Source: Rhizobium etli 8C-3 (GTDB lineage: Bacteria; Pseudomonadota; Alphaproteobacteria; Rhizobiales; Rhizobiaceae). From it: a stretch of 64,000 bases of DNA. The stretch lies in the NCBI RefSeq assembly GCF_001908375.1, contig NZ_CP017241.1, positions 375,001-439,000 on the forward strand, in the 5' to 3' direction. The translations under genes and the position numbers were made by a program. Below, in pieces: positions 46,951-56,266 of this stretch; position 1 is the first letter of the stretch; each line of letters opens with the position of its first letter. The notes below the pieces were generated by a model, which saw only the letters and a program-made list of their open reading frames with translations, had not been told where the DNA came from and did not search any database.

Positions 46951-49233
46951 ATGCCCGATATCGAAAAGAAGTCGCAACCGGTGACGTCCGTTACCGACAG
47001 TGAAGCGCTCGAGTTTCATGCCATGGGCCGGCCCGGGAAGCTGGAAATCAACCCGACGAAACCGATGGCGACGCAGCGCGATCTGTCGCTGGCCTATTCG
47101 CCGGGCGTCGCGGTGCCGGTAAAGGCGATTGCCGCCGATCCGGGCACTGCCTACGACTACACAACGCGCGGCAATATGGTGGCTGTCATTTCCAACGGCA
47201 CAGCAATTCTAGGCCTCGGCAATCTCGGCGCCCTGGCATCCAAGCCGGTGATGGAAGGCAAATCGGTCCTTTTCAAGCGCTTTGCCGATGTCGATTCCAT
47301 CGATCTTGAGGTCGACACGGAGAATGTCGACGAGTTCATAAACTGTGTGCGTTTCCTTGGCCCGTCTTTCGGCGGCATCAATCTGGAGGACATCAAAGCG
47401 CCAGACTGCTTCATCATCGAGCAGCGTCTCCGCGAGCTGATGGATATTCCGGTCTTTCACGACGACCAGCACGGCACAGCGATTATTGCAACGGCCGGCC
47501 TCATCAATGCGCTTGAGCTGACGGGACGTGACCTGAAAAAAACGAAACTCGTCTGCAACGGCGCAGGCGCTGCCGCAATCGCCTGTGTCGAGCTCGTCAA
47601 GGCGATGGGTTTTGCACCTGAAAACATCACCCTTGTCGACACCAAGGGCGTCATCTATCAGGGGCGCACCGAGGGCATGAACCAGTGGAAATCGGCACAC
47701 GCGGCAAAGACAAAGGCTCGCACGCTGGCAGATGCGATGAATGGTGCAGACGTCGTGTTCGGCCTGTCGCAGAAGGGTGCTTTCTCCGAAGAGATGATTC
47801 GTTCGATGGCCGACCGGCCGATCATCTTTGCGATGGCAAACCCCGATCCGGAAATCACGCCCGAGGAAGTCGCGCGCATCCGCGATGACGCCATCATGGC
47901 GACAGGGCGATCGGATTACCCGAACCAGGTGAACAACGTTCTCGGTTTTCCTTATATCTTCCGCGGCGCGCTGGACGTGCGGGCAACCACGATCAACGAC
48001 GCGATGAAGATCGCCGCCGTCAAGGCGCTTGCCAACCTGGCCCGCGAGGATGTGCCCGACGACGTCGTTGCCGCTTATCAGGGCAACCGCCCGCGCTTTG
48101 GCGCGCAATATATCATTCCGGTGCCCTTCGATCCGCGCCTCATTTCGGCAATCCCGGCCGCCGTCGCGCAGGCTGCGATCGAAACTGGCGTTGCCCGCAA
48201 GGTGATCACCGACATGGACGGCTATCGCCGCGAGCTGTCGGCAAGGCGCGATCCGATCGCGTCGACGCTTGCGAGCCTCTACGAGCGGGTTCGCCGCCGT
48301 CCGAAACGGATGGTTTTTGCCGAGGCGGAAGAAGAGCAGGTCATGCGCGCGGCGATGTCCTACGCCAACCAGCAGCTCGGCACGGCAATTCTTCTCGGCC
48401 GCGAAGACCTGATCAGGGCGACGGCGGAGCGGGCAGGGATCGACCTCAACCGGCCCGGCCTCGAGATCGTCAATGCGCGCATTTCGACGCGCATCGAGGC
48501 CTACACCGACTACCTCTACGCCCGGCTGCAGCGGAAGGGCTATCTGCACCGCGATGCACAGCGCCTGATCCACAACGATCGCAATCATTTCGCCGCGACG
48601 ATGGTGGCCCTTGGCGATGCGGACGGCATGGTGACCGGCATTACGCGCAATTATTCGACGGCGCTGGAGGACGTGCGGCGCTGCATCGACGAGAAGCCGG
48701 GCCACCGCGTCATCGGCGTATCGCTGGTGATTGTCCGCGGCCGGGCGGTCTTTGTGGCAGATACTGCGGTTCATGATATGCCGACTGCCGAGGAGCTGGC
48801 CGATATCGCCGAAGAAGCGGCGGGCCTTGCGCGCCGCATGGGCTATCAGCCGCGCGTTGCGCTGCTCGCCTATTCCACCTTCGGTCATCCTTCGGGCGAA
48901 CGTTCCGAGCGCGTGCGCGAAGCCGTGAAGATCCTCGACAAGCGCCGCGTCGATTTCGAGTATGATGGCGAAATGGCAGCCGACGTGGCGCTGAACCGAA
49001 AGGTGATGGAACAGTACCCGTTCTGCCGCTTGTCGGCTCCCGCCAACGTGCTGGTCATGCCGGCCTTCCACTCTGCTTCGATCTCGACGAAGATGCTGCA
49101 GGAACTCGGCGGTTCGACGGTCATCGGCCCGATCCTTGTCGGTCTCGACAAGGCCATTCAGATCACCTCGATGGGCGCCAAGGACTCCGACATCGTCAAC
49201 ATGGCGGCGATCGCGGCTTATTCGGCGGGATAG
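46951..49233 (+). CDS. maeB: NADP-dependent malic enzyme with C-terminal phosphotransacetylase-like domain
   Basis: The 760-residue protein fuses a malic enzyme (about residues 1-430) to a phosphotransacetylase-like C-terminal domain. It converts malate to pyruvate, CO2 and NADPH. The malic domain shows SLAYSPGVAVPVKAI, GNLGALASKPVMEGK and FHDDQHGTAIIATAGL with the metal-binding DDQHG, plus GAGAAAIACVEL for the dinucleotide. In S. meliloti the collinear gene between mutS and olsB is tme, the NADP-linked enzyme, not the symbiotically essential NAD enzyme dme; cofactor choice here follows that synteny. The start follows GGAGGAAG. Confidence 0.93.
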   Translation: MPDIEKKSQPVTSVTDSEALEFHAMGRPGKLEINPTKPMATQRDLSLAYSPGVAVPVKAIAADPGTAYDYTTRGNMVAVISNGTAILGLGNLGALASKPVMEGKSVLFKRFADVDSIDLEVDTENVDEFINCVRFLGPSFGGINLEDIKAPDCFIIEQRLRELMDIPVFHDDQHGTAIIATAGLINALELTGRDLKKTKLVCNGAGAAAIACVELVKAMGFAPENITLVDTKGVIYQGRTEGMNQWKSAHAAKTKARTLADAMNGADVVFGLSQKGAFSEEMIRSMADRPIIFAMANPDPEITPEEVARIRDDAIMATGRSDYPNQVNNVLGFPYIFRGALDVRATTINDAMKIAAVKALANLAREDVPDDVVAAYQGNRPRFGAQYIIPVPFDPRLISAIPAAVAQAAIETGVARKVITDMDGYRRELSARRDPIASTLASLYERVRRRPKRMVFAEAEEEQVMRAAMSYANQQLGTAILLGREDLIRATAERAGIDLNRPGLEIVNARISTRIEAYTDYLYARLQRKGYLHRDAQRLIHNDRNHFAATMVALGDADGMVTGITRNYSTALEDVRRCIDEKPGHRVIGVSLVIVRGRAVFVADTAVHDMPTAEELADIAEEAAGLARRMGYQPRVALLAYSTFGHPSGERSERVREAVKILDKRRVDFEYDGEMAADVALNRKVMEQYPFCRLSAPANVLVMPAFHSASISTKMLQELGGSTVIGPILVGLDKAIQITSMGAKDSDIVNMAAIAAYSAG

Positions 49234-49345
49234 CAGCCAGGCGAAAGCCTATCATCCCGGCAGCCGCTACATTCTCCCGCTGGAAAGCAGGGCCTCGCGA
49301 CGCTGCTTGCCCATCTTCGGCATCGCCAGAACCCATGCGAAACTC

Positions 49346-49378
49346 TCCCCGTCTCCCCAACGGATAGGGAGGCGGGGA
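49346..49378. repeat. GC-rich 12-bp inverted repeat between convergent genes
   Basis: TCCCCGTCTCCC (49346-49357) pairs with GGGAGGCGGGGA (49367-49378) over 12 positions with one G-T wobble, around a 9-nt loop. It lies in the 250-bp gap between the convergent malic enzyme and olsB genes. No T-run follows, so it resembles the extragenic palindromes common in rhizobial genomes more than an intrinsic terminator; it may still end both transcripts. Nothing else was seen in the gap. Confidence 0.6.
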
Positions 49379-49483
49379 AGGTTGGATGCGACGGCGGCGC
49401 GAGAGGGCATCAGAAGGAGTGAACGCCTCGCTTCCATCTGACGAGATCACCAGAATGCGCCGCCAGCTCGATCTTTTCAAAAA

Positions 49484-50359
49484 TCAGCTTGCGAAACGGC
49501 CGGCGTCAGCGCCGTAGTAGTTCAAATAGCGATCCGAAATGCTCGCGATCGGCAGCACGATCAGCACGTCCGTCGTGTTGAACGCGTGGTCCACCACCGC
49601 GGTGGAGCCGACCATGGCGCCGAGGCGAAGGTAGCCCTTGATCAGCGGCGGAAGGGCCATCAGCGCCTTCTTCGGGTTGACGGCCTCCGGCGGCATGAGA
49701 TCCATGCTGCGAGCTCGTCCCGGCAGAGCGCCGACCGCCCATTCGCCCTTGGCAAGGACCGTGTGGTGCAGGAAGGAAAGTGCCAGCGCATGGCTCTCCG
49801 GATGCACACCCGGCAGAGAGGCGCAGCCGAACATGGCGCTCATGCCGTGTTTCAAGGCATAGGCCCAGTTGCCCTGCCAGAGAAGTTCGACGGTGCGTTT
49901 CGTGCGGTATTCCGGCAGCACGCAGGAGCGGCCGAGTTCCATGAAGCGCTTGTCTGGATGGCGCGCCAGAAGCTCGCCGATCGCGAATTCGGAAGCCGAG
50001 TAAAAACCGCCATTTGCCATTGCCACGTCCTGGCGCAGCAGGCGGTAGGTTCCGACGATCTGGTCTTCGCTATCACCTTCGATCGAGCGGTCGAGGACGA
50101 GAAGGTGATCGCAGAATGCATCGTAGGCGTCGAAGTCGCGTTCGCGGCGCATGGCCTCTGGCGGAAGCTGCGCCTGCATTTCCTGAACGAAAACGCGGTA
50201 GCGCACATGCTGCGCAGCATCGATCTCGCAAGCAGTGCGCGCAAGGCGGGTTTCCAGGTTGCCAATGCGGCCCAAGACGTCGCCTTCCTTCGGCGCGACG
50301 GTCGCTGCAGGCGGAGAAATCTCCGGCGTCGTGTCGCGATTAAGGATGTCGATGGACAT
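49484..50359 (-). CDS. olsB: L-ornithine N-alpha-acyltransferase OlsB
   Basis: OlsB transfers a 3-hydroxyacyl group from acyl carrier protein to ornithine, giving lyso-ornithine lipid, the substrate of OlsA. The 291-residue GNAT-fold protein has RYRVFVQEMQAQLPPEAMRR and DAFCDHLLVLD near the N-terminus and FMELGRSCVLPEYRTKRTVE in the middle, which is typical of hemolysin-like OlsB proteins. From memory S. meliloti olsB lies next to tme in the same way. PhoB boxes were not recognised upstream, although ornithine lipids are phosphate-controlled in relatives. Confidence 0.9.
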   Translation of the reverse strand: MSIDILNRDTTPEISPPAATVAPKEGDVLGRIGNLETRLARTACEIDAAQHVRYRVFVQEMQAQLPPEAMRRERDFDAYDAFCDHLLVLDRSIEGDSEDQIVGTYRLLRQDVAMANGGFYSASEFAIGELLARHPDKRFMELGRSCVLPEYRTKRTVELLWQGNWAYALKHGMSAMFGCASLPGVHPESHALALSFLHHTVLAKGEWAVGALPGRARSMDLMPPEAVNPKKALMALPPLIKGYLRLGAMVGSTAVVDHAFNTTDVLIVLPIASISDRYLNYYGADAGRFAS

Positions 50360-50461
50360 GATGATTCTCCCGTTGCCGGCTCATGGCGTGTCATAAAACA
50401 CTTCTGTACGACAGGAAAGTGACATGGATTTTACGGAAAAACGACGCTTGTGTCACTCTGC

Positions 50462-52699
50462 TCAGAGCGCTTCGGCCCGGCGGGCGGAAAGAGCGGCAAC
50501 GGCATGGACTTCCGTCAATAGCCGGATTGGGTCGACAGGTTTCAGCATCACCCGGTTTGCGCCGGCAAGCAGGACCTGGCGGCGCGACTCGTCGCGTTTG
50601 TCGGCAGTCAGCACGATGACCGGCACCGGAACGACCTGCAGCCGCCGTTCGTGACCGCGCAACCGGCCGATCATTTCCACACCTTCGCCGCCCGGCATCG
50701 TGAGATCGCTGATGATGATGTCGGGCCGCATGCTGCCTTCGGCAAGGGCGCAATCGAGCAACGTCTCGAAGTCTTCGACATGTCGAACCTTATGTCCGCC
50801 CTTCTCCAGCATGGCGCGGACAAGCATCGCGTTGATCGGATCGTCTTCTCCGAGAAGGATATTCAGTCCGCCTGGCATGTTCGCTTCGGGAATGGCGGCG
50901 GTAAAGCCGGGCTGGTTGTCGTTCAGCGCATCGCGCTTTTCCATGCCGCGCATGCGTCCGCGAAGCACGTCGATCAGCGACTGTTCGCGAAGAGGGCGAA
51001 TAAGCCAGGCATCGAAGAGATCAAGCGGATGGGCGTTACGCTCTTCCGGGTTGACGAGAAGGGTCTTGCGCAGGCCGAGCGCGGCAATTTCGACGCGGTC
51101 GGCAAGATGCTCTGTAAACTCCGCGGACATGCGATGATCGACGATGATGTCCGTCGGGCGATGGCCGATCCCGGCAATGTAGAGAAGCGTCTCGCGGGCC
51201 CTTTCGCCGTCGGCCACCAGATGGCAATCGCCGCCGAGAGCGACGATGGTCTCGGCGATTGCGGCGCGGGCTGCACCGTCCGGCGCAAGAAGCACGACGA
51301 CATTGCCGGCAAGCAGGGATTTGCGGCTGCCGCGAACCTCTGCCGGAATATTTGCAGGAAAGCGGATCGTGAATTCGCTGCCCTTGCCCTTTTCGCTGAC
51401 GACCGTCAGCGAACCGCCGAATTCGCGCATGATGCGGGCGGAGATGGTGAGCCCGAGCCCGGTGCCGCCGCTCTTTTCCGTCATGGTTCCTCCCTGCTCG
51501 AATTCGCCGAAGATTCGGGAATGCTCCTCCGTCGTCATTCCCGGGCCGGTGTCGGTCACCGTTATCATGAGGTCGTCGTTACGCAAGGATACACGGATGA
51601 AGACGCCGCCCACCTGGGTGAACTTCACCGCATTGCCGATGACGTTGAATAGGACCTGGCGCAGCCGCGCCGGATCGAAACTCATGAATTCAGGCACGTC
51701 GGAAGAGACGGTCGCACCGATCTCGATGCCCTTTTCGTGGGCACGGTGTGCCAGCATTTCGACGACGCTTTCCAAGAGCTGACGCAGCGATTCGGTGCGC
51801 GGACGAAGCTGGAAGCGTCCGACTTCGATTGTGGAGAAATCGAGCAGGTCTTCGACGAGTTGGGCAAGCGCATGGCCTGACTGGCGGATGCCGTCGAGAT
51901 AGTTCTGCTGCTCCTGTGTCATCTGCGCCTGGCTAAGCAGATGGGTCATCCCGAGAATGCCGGATAGTGGTGTTCGGATTTCATGGCTGACGGTTGCAAG
52001 CAGGCGGGATTTTGCCGCACTGTTGTACTCGGCCTTTTGGCGTGCCTCCTCTCGCGCCTGCGCTGCAAGGCGCTCGGCCGTCACGTCGCGGGCGACGCTC
52101 TGGAGCAGCAGACGGCCGTTCGGCGGATCGCGGGTGACGACATCATGCCAGGCGAAGATGCGCTGGCCTTGAGGCGTCGAGATCTCGACATCGAAGCGAT
52201 ATGGTTCGGCGCCAGGGCGAAAGGCGATGCCGAGTTGTTCGCAGGTCTGCCCTTCCGGCTTCAGACGGCCCGTCAGGCGGCGAAAAGTGGCATTGGCGCC
52301 GATGATCCGCCCGTCGATGGTTCGGGTAACGGTTATGTCGCCGAGGGCGTCGTGAACATTGGCGAATACGTGAGCGGCGTCGTCTGCCTGAGGCTGGTTG
52401 CCGGTCCGCTGGCGCAGCCTCACCAGCAATAGATAACCTGCAAGTGCTACGGCAAGGATTGCAAGACCTGCGGAAAATAGCGGAGGTCCGCCTGCCTGCC
52501 CGAGAGCAAGGAGCGCGATTGCAGCAAAAAGGCCAAGCCCGCCGAGCCAGTAAAAGACCGGGATGCGCAGCCGATGCTTTTGCTTTGGTGTTGCCGGCGC
52601 CGGCTGAACGACATCGTCTGCCGGCCGCAGATCATGCGGCTTGGCGGACGCGCCGAATGCGGCGGCGAGACGTTCCTGCAATTGAGCCAGACTGTGCAT
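50462..52699 (-). CDS. Membrane hybrid sensor histidine kinase with two receiver regions
   Basis: A 745-residue hybrid kinase. Two hydrophobic segments lie at about residues 46-66 and 72-92 with almost no periplasmic loop. A PAS domain follows (about 105-215). The phosphoacceptor histidine is in ATVSHEIRTPLSGILG (near residue 240). The ATPase has NVIGNAVKFT, DTGPGMT and GGTGLGLTISA. A first receiver-like region (VVLLAPDGAARAAIAETIVA) has lost the acidic pocket. The C-terminal receiver is intact, with GEDDPINAMLVRAML, IISDLTMPGGEG and MLKPVDP. The signal is unknown; the layout suggests a cytoplasmic PAS input. A separate response regulator is not adjacent. Confidence 0.93.
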   Translation of the reverse strand: MHSLAQLQERLAAAFGASAKPHDLRPADDVVQPAPATPKQKHRLRIPVFYWLGGLGLFAAIALLALGQAGGPPLFSAGLAILAVALAGYLLLVRLRQRTGNQPQADDAAHVFANVHDALGDITVTRTIDGRIIGANATFRRLTGRLKPEGQTCEQLGIAFRPGAEPYRFDVEISTPQGQRIFAWHDVVTRDPPNGRLLLQSVARDVTAERLAAQAREEARQKAEYNSAAKSRLLATVSHEIRTPLSGILGMTHLLSQAQMTQEQQNYLDGIRQSGHALAQLVEDLLDFSTIEVGRFQLRPRTESLRQLLESVVEMLAHRAHEKGIEIGATVSSDVPEFMSFDPARLRQVLFNVIGNAVKFTQVGGVFIRVSLRNDDLMITVTDTGPGMTTEEHSRIFGEFEQGGTMTEKSGGTGLGLTISARIMREFGGSLTVVSEKGKGSEFTIRFPANIPAEVRGSRKSLLAGNVVVLLAPDGAARAAIAETIVALGGDCHLVADGERARETLLYIAGIGHRPTDIIVDHRMSAEFTEHLADRVEIAALGLRKTLLVNPEERNAHPLDLFDAWLIRPLREQSLIDVLRGRMRGMEKRDALNDNQPGFTAAIPEANMPGGLNILLGEDDPINAMLVRAMLEKGGHKVRHVEDFETLLDCALAEGSMRPDIIISDLTMPGGEGVEMIGRLRGHERRLQVVPVPVIVLTADKRDESRRQVLLAGANRVMLKPVDPIRLLTEVHAVAALSARRAEAL

Positions 52700-52754
52700 A
52701 ATTGCTGGCTACCATATGTGCCGTTCCGAATGCCTTCAGGAAAAACCTAAGATT

Positions 52755-53258
52755 TTAGCTTTCCGTCTTTTTCGGTTGCAAAAGCTCGTCGAGGATGACG
52801 CAACCGGCGCCCACCGTGATGAAGCTGTCGGCGAGATTGAAGACGGCGAAGGACCAGCTTTCGGTGTGGAAGAGAATGTAGTCGATGACATGACCGTAAA
52901 GGAAACGGTCGATCAGATTGCCGAGCGCACCGGCAATGATCAGCGCAAATCCGCTATGGGCAATCCAGCGGTCCTTGGAGGTGCGACGCCAGAGCCAGAT
53001 GACGAAGGCCACGATGACAAGGCGCATGCCGACGATGAACCAGCCGTCCATGCCCGACAGCATCGAAAAGGCGACGCCGAGATTGTAGGTGCGGTAGAGC
53101 GCCAGCATCGGGATCATCGGCACCGCTTCGTGCAATGGCAGATAGCGATCGACCGCGATCTTGACGATCTGGTCGATAGCGACAGCGACGAGAATGAAAA
53201 TCAGGATCGGCAGCGGGCGCGACAGGAGCGCCGGACGGTCAAGCGTCTTATCGGTCAT
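52755..53258 (-). CDS. lspA: Lipoprotein signal peptidase II
   Basis: LspA cleaves signal peptides of diacylglyceryl prolipoproteins. The 167-residue protein has four membrane helices. The catalytic aspartates are in [18 protein letters not shown] and [26 protein letters not shown] and [12 protein letters not shown] are also family segments. Its start overlaps the stop of the upstream methyltransferase gene by 4 nt, forming a coupled minus-strand run with two RNA methyltransferases. A separate lnt gene lies at 27197-28801. Confidence 0.96.
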   Translation of the reverse strand: MTDKTLDRPALLSRPLPILIFILVAVAIDQIVKIAVDRYLPLHEAVPMIPMLALYRTYNLGVAFSMLSGMDGWFIVGMRLVIVAFVIWLWRRTSKDRWIAHSGFALIIAGALGNLIDRFLYGHVIDYILFHTESWSFAVFNLADSFITVGAGCVILDELLQPKKTES

Positions 53259-54115
53259 TTGCCCTCGGAAAGCGAAAGGAGATGGCGCCGCGCTTCAAAT
53301 AGCATGACGGCACTTGCAACGGCGAGATTGAGGGAGTCGGCACGGCCCTGCTGCGGGATGCGTGCAAGTGCGTCGGCTTCCTTAGCCAGCTGGTCGGGCA
53401 GGCCGGCCTGCTCATTGCCCATGAGCAGAACGACCGGCTTCTTCTTGTAATCGATCGTGCGATAATCGACCGAACCTGCAAGGTGGGTGGCCACGACGGC
53501 CACGCCGGCGGATTTCTTCCAGCCGATGAATTCCTCTGGCGTCGCCTTCGCAACAGGCACGGCAAAGAGCGAGCCCATCGTGGCGCGCACCGTTTCAAGG
53601 GAGAAGGGATCGGTCGTTTCCCCGATGAGGATGACGCCGGAAGCACCTGCGGCATCCGCCGTGCGGATGATGGTGCCGAGATTGCCGGGATCGCGTACGC
53701 GGTCGAGTGCGATCCAGGTCTCTCCCTCCTTCGGACGGATGTCCTTCAGCGGCTTCCAGCGGCTCTCGAAAATGCCGACCACCATCTGCGGATTGTCACG
53801 CCGCGTGACCGAGGAAAGGATCTTTTCGCTGACTTCGAGGACGAGGCCGCCGGAGGCAACCGTCTTTGCCGCCATCTGCTCGACCAGCGGCTTGCCCTTG
53901 GCTGCCTTGGCGTAGACCAGCGTGCGGATCGCCCAGCCGAGCTCGATCGCGTCGATGACCAGCTTCAGGCCCTCGGCCATGAAGGTGCCGCTCTCCTCGC
54001 GCGACTTCTTGTTGGCCAGTGCCTTGATGTCCTTGATGATCGGATTGGCGAGCGAGGTCACCTCTTTCACATGTCCGACCTTGTGGGGGCCATGGCCCCG
54101 ATGTTCATGGTTCAT
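53255..54115 (-). CDS. TrmH/SpoU-family RNA 2'-O-methyltransferase
   Basis: A 286-residue SPOUT enzyme with an N-terminal RNA-binding substrate domain ([20 protein letters not shown]) and the C-terminal knot. All three SpoU motifs are visible: [30 protein letters not shown] and [20 protein letters not shown]. It methylates a 2'-hydroxyl in rRNA or tRNA; the target is not predictable. It overlaps both the upstream methyltransferase and lspA by 4 nt. Confidence 0.92.
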   Translation of the reverse strand: MNHEHRGHGPHKVGHVKEVTSLANPIIKDIKALANKKSREESGTFMAEGLKLVIDAIELGWAIRTLVYAKAAKGKPLVEQMAAKTVASGGLVLEVSEKILSSVTRRDNPQMVVGIFESRWKPLKDIRPKEGETWIALDRVRDPGNLGTIIRTADAAGASGVILIGETTDPFSLETVRATMGSLFAVPVAKATPEEFIGWKKSAGVAVVATHLAGSVDYRTIDYKKKPVVLLMGNEQAGLPDQLAKEADALARIPQQGRADSLNLAVASAVMLFEARRHLLSLSEGK

Positions 54116-55209
54116 TTCGGCACCCAGCGGGAGAAGAGAGAGGTCGATAGCGCGCGGCCCCGCGTCTTGCCGTCAAGGCCCGCCTCGCGGATCACGAGCT
54201 CGCCGGATTCGACCACGCCGCCTGCGCCGCGCATCGTCTCGCGCATCAATTCGTGGATCGAATAGAAGCTGGCACGGATGGAATAGGCGGTCAGCACCAG
54301 GCCAAGCGCCTGAGGTGACAGGATCTCGCGGCAGACATCGAGCATCAAAGGCAGGTGTTCGAAGAGATGCCACACTTCGCCGTTCGGGCCACGGCCGAAT
54401 TTCGGCGGATCGGTAAGGATGATGTCGTAGGTATTGCCGCGGCGCTCCTCGCGCAGGATGAACTTCATCGCGTCTTCGCAGATCCAGCGGATCGGCAGTT
54501 TCTCCAGGCGGCCGAGCGCCTGATTTTCACGTGCCCAGCCGATCGCCCTCTTTGAGGCGTCGACATGGGTGACTTCCGCACCGGCCGCCGCCGCGACCAG
54601 CGAGGCAACGCCTGTATAGCCGAAAAGATTGAGGACCTTCAGCGGTCTGCCGGCGGCCTCGACCTTTTCCTTCATCCAGCTCCAGTGGACGATCTGTTCC
54701 GGAAATACGCCGACATGGCGAAAGGAGGTAAAGCGCCCATAAAAGTCGACGCCCAGAAGATGCAGCGGCCAGGTCTCGCCGAGCGCCTCCTTCGGAAAGC
54801 GCCAGCGGCCAGTGCCTTCCTCGTCCGTATCGCCGGTAAAGATCGCGTCGACCTTTTCCCATACATGAGATGGGAGCGACGGCTGCCAGAGCGCCTGGCC
54901 CTCCGGGCGGACGATACGATAGGGGCCGTACTGCTCAAGCTTCAGGCCGGCGCCGCTGTCGATGAGGTGAAAGTCGCCAGCGCCGAGGGATTCCAGAACG
55001 ACAGGAACGCGCTCATGAGGACGGTTGCCGGTGCGCTCCTTTAGCGGCCGCTCGCTTGCAGCAGGCGCGGCCGCCTCCCGCACGCTCTCGCGCGCGGCCG
55101 CAGGTTTGACCGCTTTTGACGGGTGGCCCGAGCGTTCGTCATAGCGGCGATTGCCGGGTGAGCCGGCAGGCTGCGCCTTATGGCCCGGCCGGCGCTCTTT
55201 CTGTCTCAA
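54112..55209 (-). CDS. Class I SAM-dependent rRNA methyltransferase (RlmI/RlmK-like)
   Basis: A 365-residue protein. The first 65 or so residues are basic and disordered-looking (many Arg, Pro, Ala). The catalytic half has the SAM motif VLNLFGYTGVASLVAAAAGA, VTHVDASKRAIGWARENQ, and the DPPKFGRGPNGEVWHL active-site segment (NPPY-like DPPK) found in RlmI/RlmK-type 23S rRNA methyltransferases. The annotated start is TTG at 55209; no ATG occurs before the conserved region, so the true start may be further in. It heads the overlapping run with the TrmH-like gene and lspA. Confidence 0.87.
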   Translation of the reverse strand: MRQKERRPGHKAQPAGSPGNRRYDERSGHPSKAVKPAAARESVREAAAPAASERPLKERTGNRPHERVPVVLESLGAGDFHLIDSGAGLKLEQYGPYRIVRPEGQALWQPSLPSHVWEKVDAIFTGDTDEEGTGRWRFPKEALGETWPLHLLGVDFYGRFTSFRHVGVFPEQIVHWSWMKEKVEAAGRPLKVLNLFGYTGVASLVAAAAGAEVTHVDASKRAIGWARENQALGRLEKLPIRWICEDAMKFILREERRGNTYDIILTDPPKFGRGPNGEVWHLFEHLPLMLDVCREILSPQALGLVLTAYSIRASFYSIHELMRETMRGAGGVVESGELVIREAGLDGKTRGRALSTSLFSRWVPK

Positions 55210-55325
55210 CGTGATTTCCGCGTCTCAGGTTTGATTGAGCCCGTGGAAATAGCATCCCCAGTCACCTTGGCAAAGTCCTTTCCCGCTGTGATAAGTTTAA
55301 AGAATTGAAACGGGAGGATTTCGAA

Positions 55326-55778
55326 ATGGACATGACCGGCGAGGAACGCATCAATGCATCGCGCGATGCTGTGTGGGTAGCCTTGAACGATCCAGAAGTC
55401 TTGAAGCGATGCATCCCCGGCTGCCAGAGCCTCGAGATGAGATCGCCAACCGAGCTTGCAGCTGTCGTCAAAGTCAAGATCGGACCGGTTTCGGCGACCT
55501 TCAACGGTGAAGTGACCCTGACAAATGTCAACGCGCCGGAGAGCTATACGATTTCGGGCGAGGGCAAGGGCGGTGTCGCAGGCTTTGCCAAGGGCGGGGC
55601 CGACGTCACCTTGAGGGCGGAAGGTGCAGAGACCGTGCTGCAATATGCGGTAAAGGCGCAGGTCGGCGGCAAGCTTGCCCAGCTTGGAGCGCGGCTGGTG
55701 AACTCGACATCGCAAAAGCTTGCGCAGCAGTTCTTTGCAGATTTCAATGCTGTCGTCAGCGAAAAGGCCGCGCAATAG
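55326..55778 (+). CDS. CoxG-like SRPBCC-domain protein
   Basis: A 150-residue START/SRPBCC fold protein of the CoxG family (carbon monoxide dehydrogenase subunit G-like). It begins MDMTGEERINASRDAVWVAL and has LNDPEVLKRCIPGCQSLEM and LQYAVKAQVGGKLAQLGARL, which are diagnostic. CoxG proteins recruit CO dehydrogenase to the membrane, but no cox structural genes are in the window, so the partner may be another molybdenum hydroxylase encoded elsewhere. GGGAGG precedes the start. It is divergent from the rRNA methyltransferase gene. Confidence 0.9.
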   Translation: MDMTGEERINASRDAVWVALNDPEVLKRCIPGCQSLEMRSPTELAAVVKVKIGPVSATFNGEVTLTNVNAPESYTISGEGKGGVAGFAKGGADVTLRAEGAETVLQYAVKAQVGGKLAQLGARLVNSTSQKLAQQFFADFNAVVSEKAAQ

Positions 55779-55824
55779 CGGCCTTTGGCTTGGCACAGTC
55801 TTTGGCCTCTTCCAGATCGCATCC

Positions 55825-56259
55825 ATGGATTACACAGTCAGAAATTCCCGCCCTTCGGACAATGGGCAGCTCGGCGACATCTATCTCGACGAGCGCAGAC
55901 GGACCTTCACCTGGGTCGATCCCGACAATTTTCGCCATGGGGATTTTCTTGCCCATTCCCAGGGTGAGATTGTCTTTGTTGCCGAAGCAGGTGATGGCGA
56001 CATTGCCGGCTTCATGACGCTGTGGGCCGCCGATGATTTCATCCACATGCTCTATATCCGCAAGCAATGGCAGGGCAGGGGCATCGGCACCGCGCTGCTG
56101 AAGGCCCTGCCGGGATGGCCGCGCCGTCAATACCGGTTGAAGTGCCTGATCAACAACACAAGCGCCAAGACATTCTATGCCGGCCGCGGTTTCGTGGTCA
56201 CTGGTAGCGGCACGTCGGCTGAAGGCGACTACGAGGAACTGAGCTTCATTCCTGCCTGA
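55825..56259 (+). CDS. GNAT-family N-acetyltransferase
   Basis: A 144-residue GNAT protein. MLYIRKQWQGRGIGTALLKA holds the acetyl-CoA pyrophosphate-binding Q/R-x-x-G-x-G/A motif, and NNTSAKTFYAGRGFVVTGSG is the C-terminal GNAT segment. The start at 55825 gives a normal length; a longer in-frame start overlaps the preceding CoxG-like gene. It follows that gene after 46 bp on the same strand. The acceptor substrate is unknown. Confidence 0.9.
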   Translation: MDYTVRNSRPSDNGQLGDIYLDERRRTFTWVDPDNFRHGDFLAHSQGEIVFVAEAGDGDIAGFMTLWAADDFIHMLYIRKQWQGRGIGTALLKALPGWPRRQYRLKCLINNTSAKTFYAGRGFVVTGSGTSAEGDYEELSFIPA

Positions 56260-56266
56260 GTGTAAA

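Noticed and set aside
47209..49071. 620-codon minus-strand ORF opposite the malic enzyme
   Set aside because: It mirrors the codon bias of the real gene on the other strand; the translation is rich in His/Arg and resembles no family.
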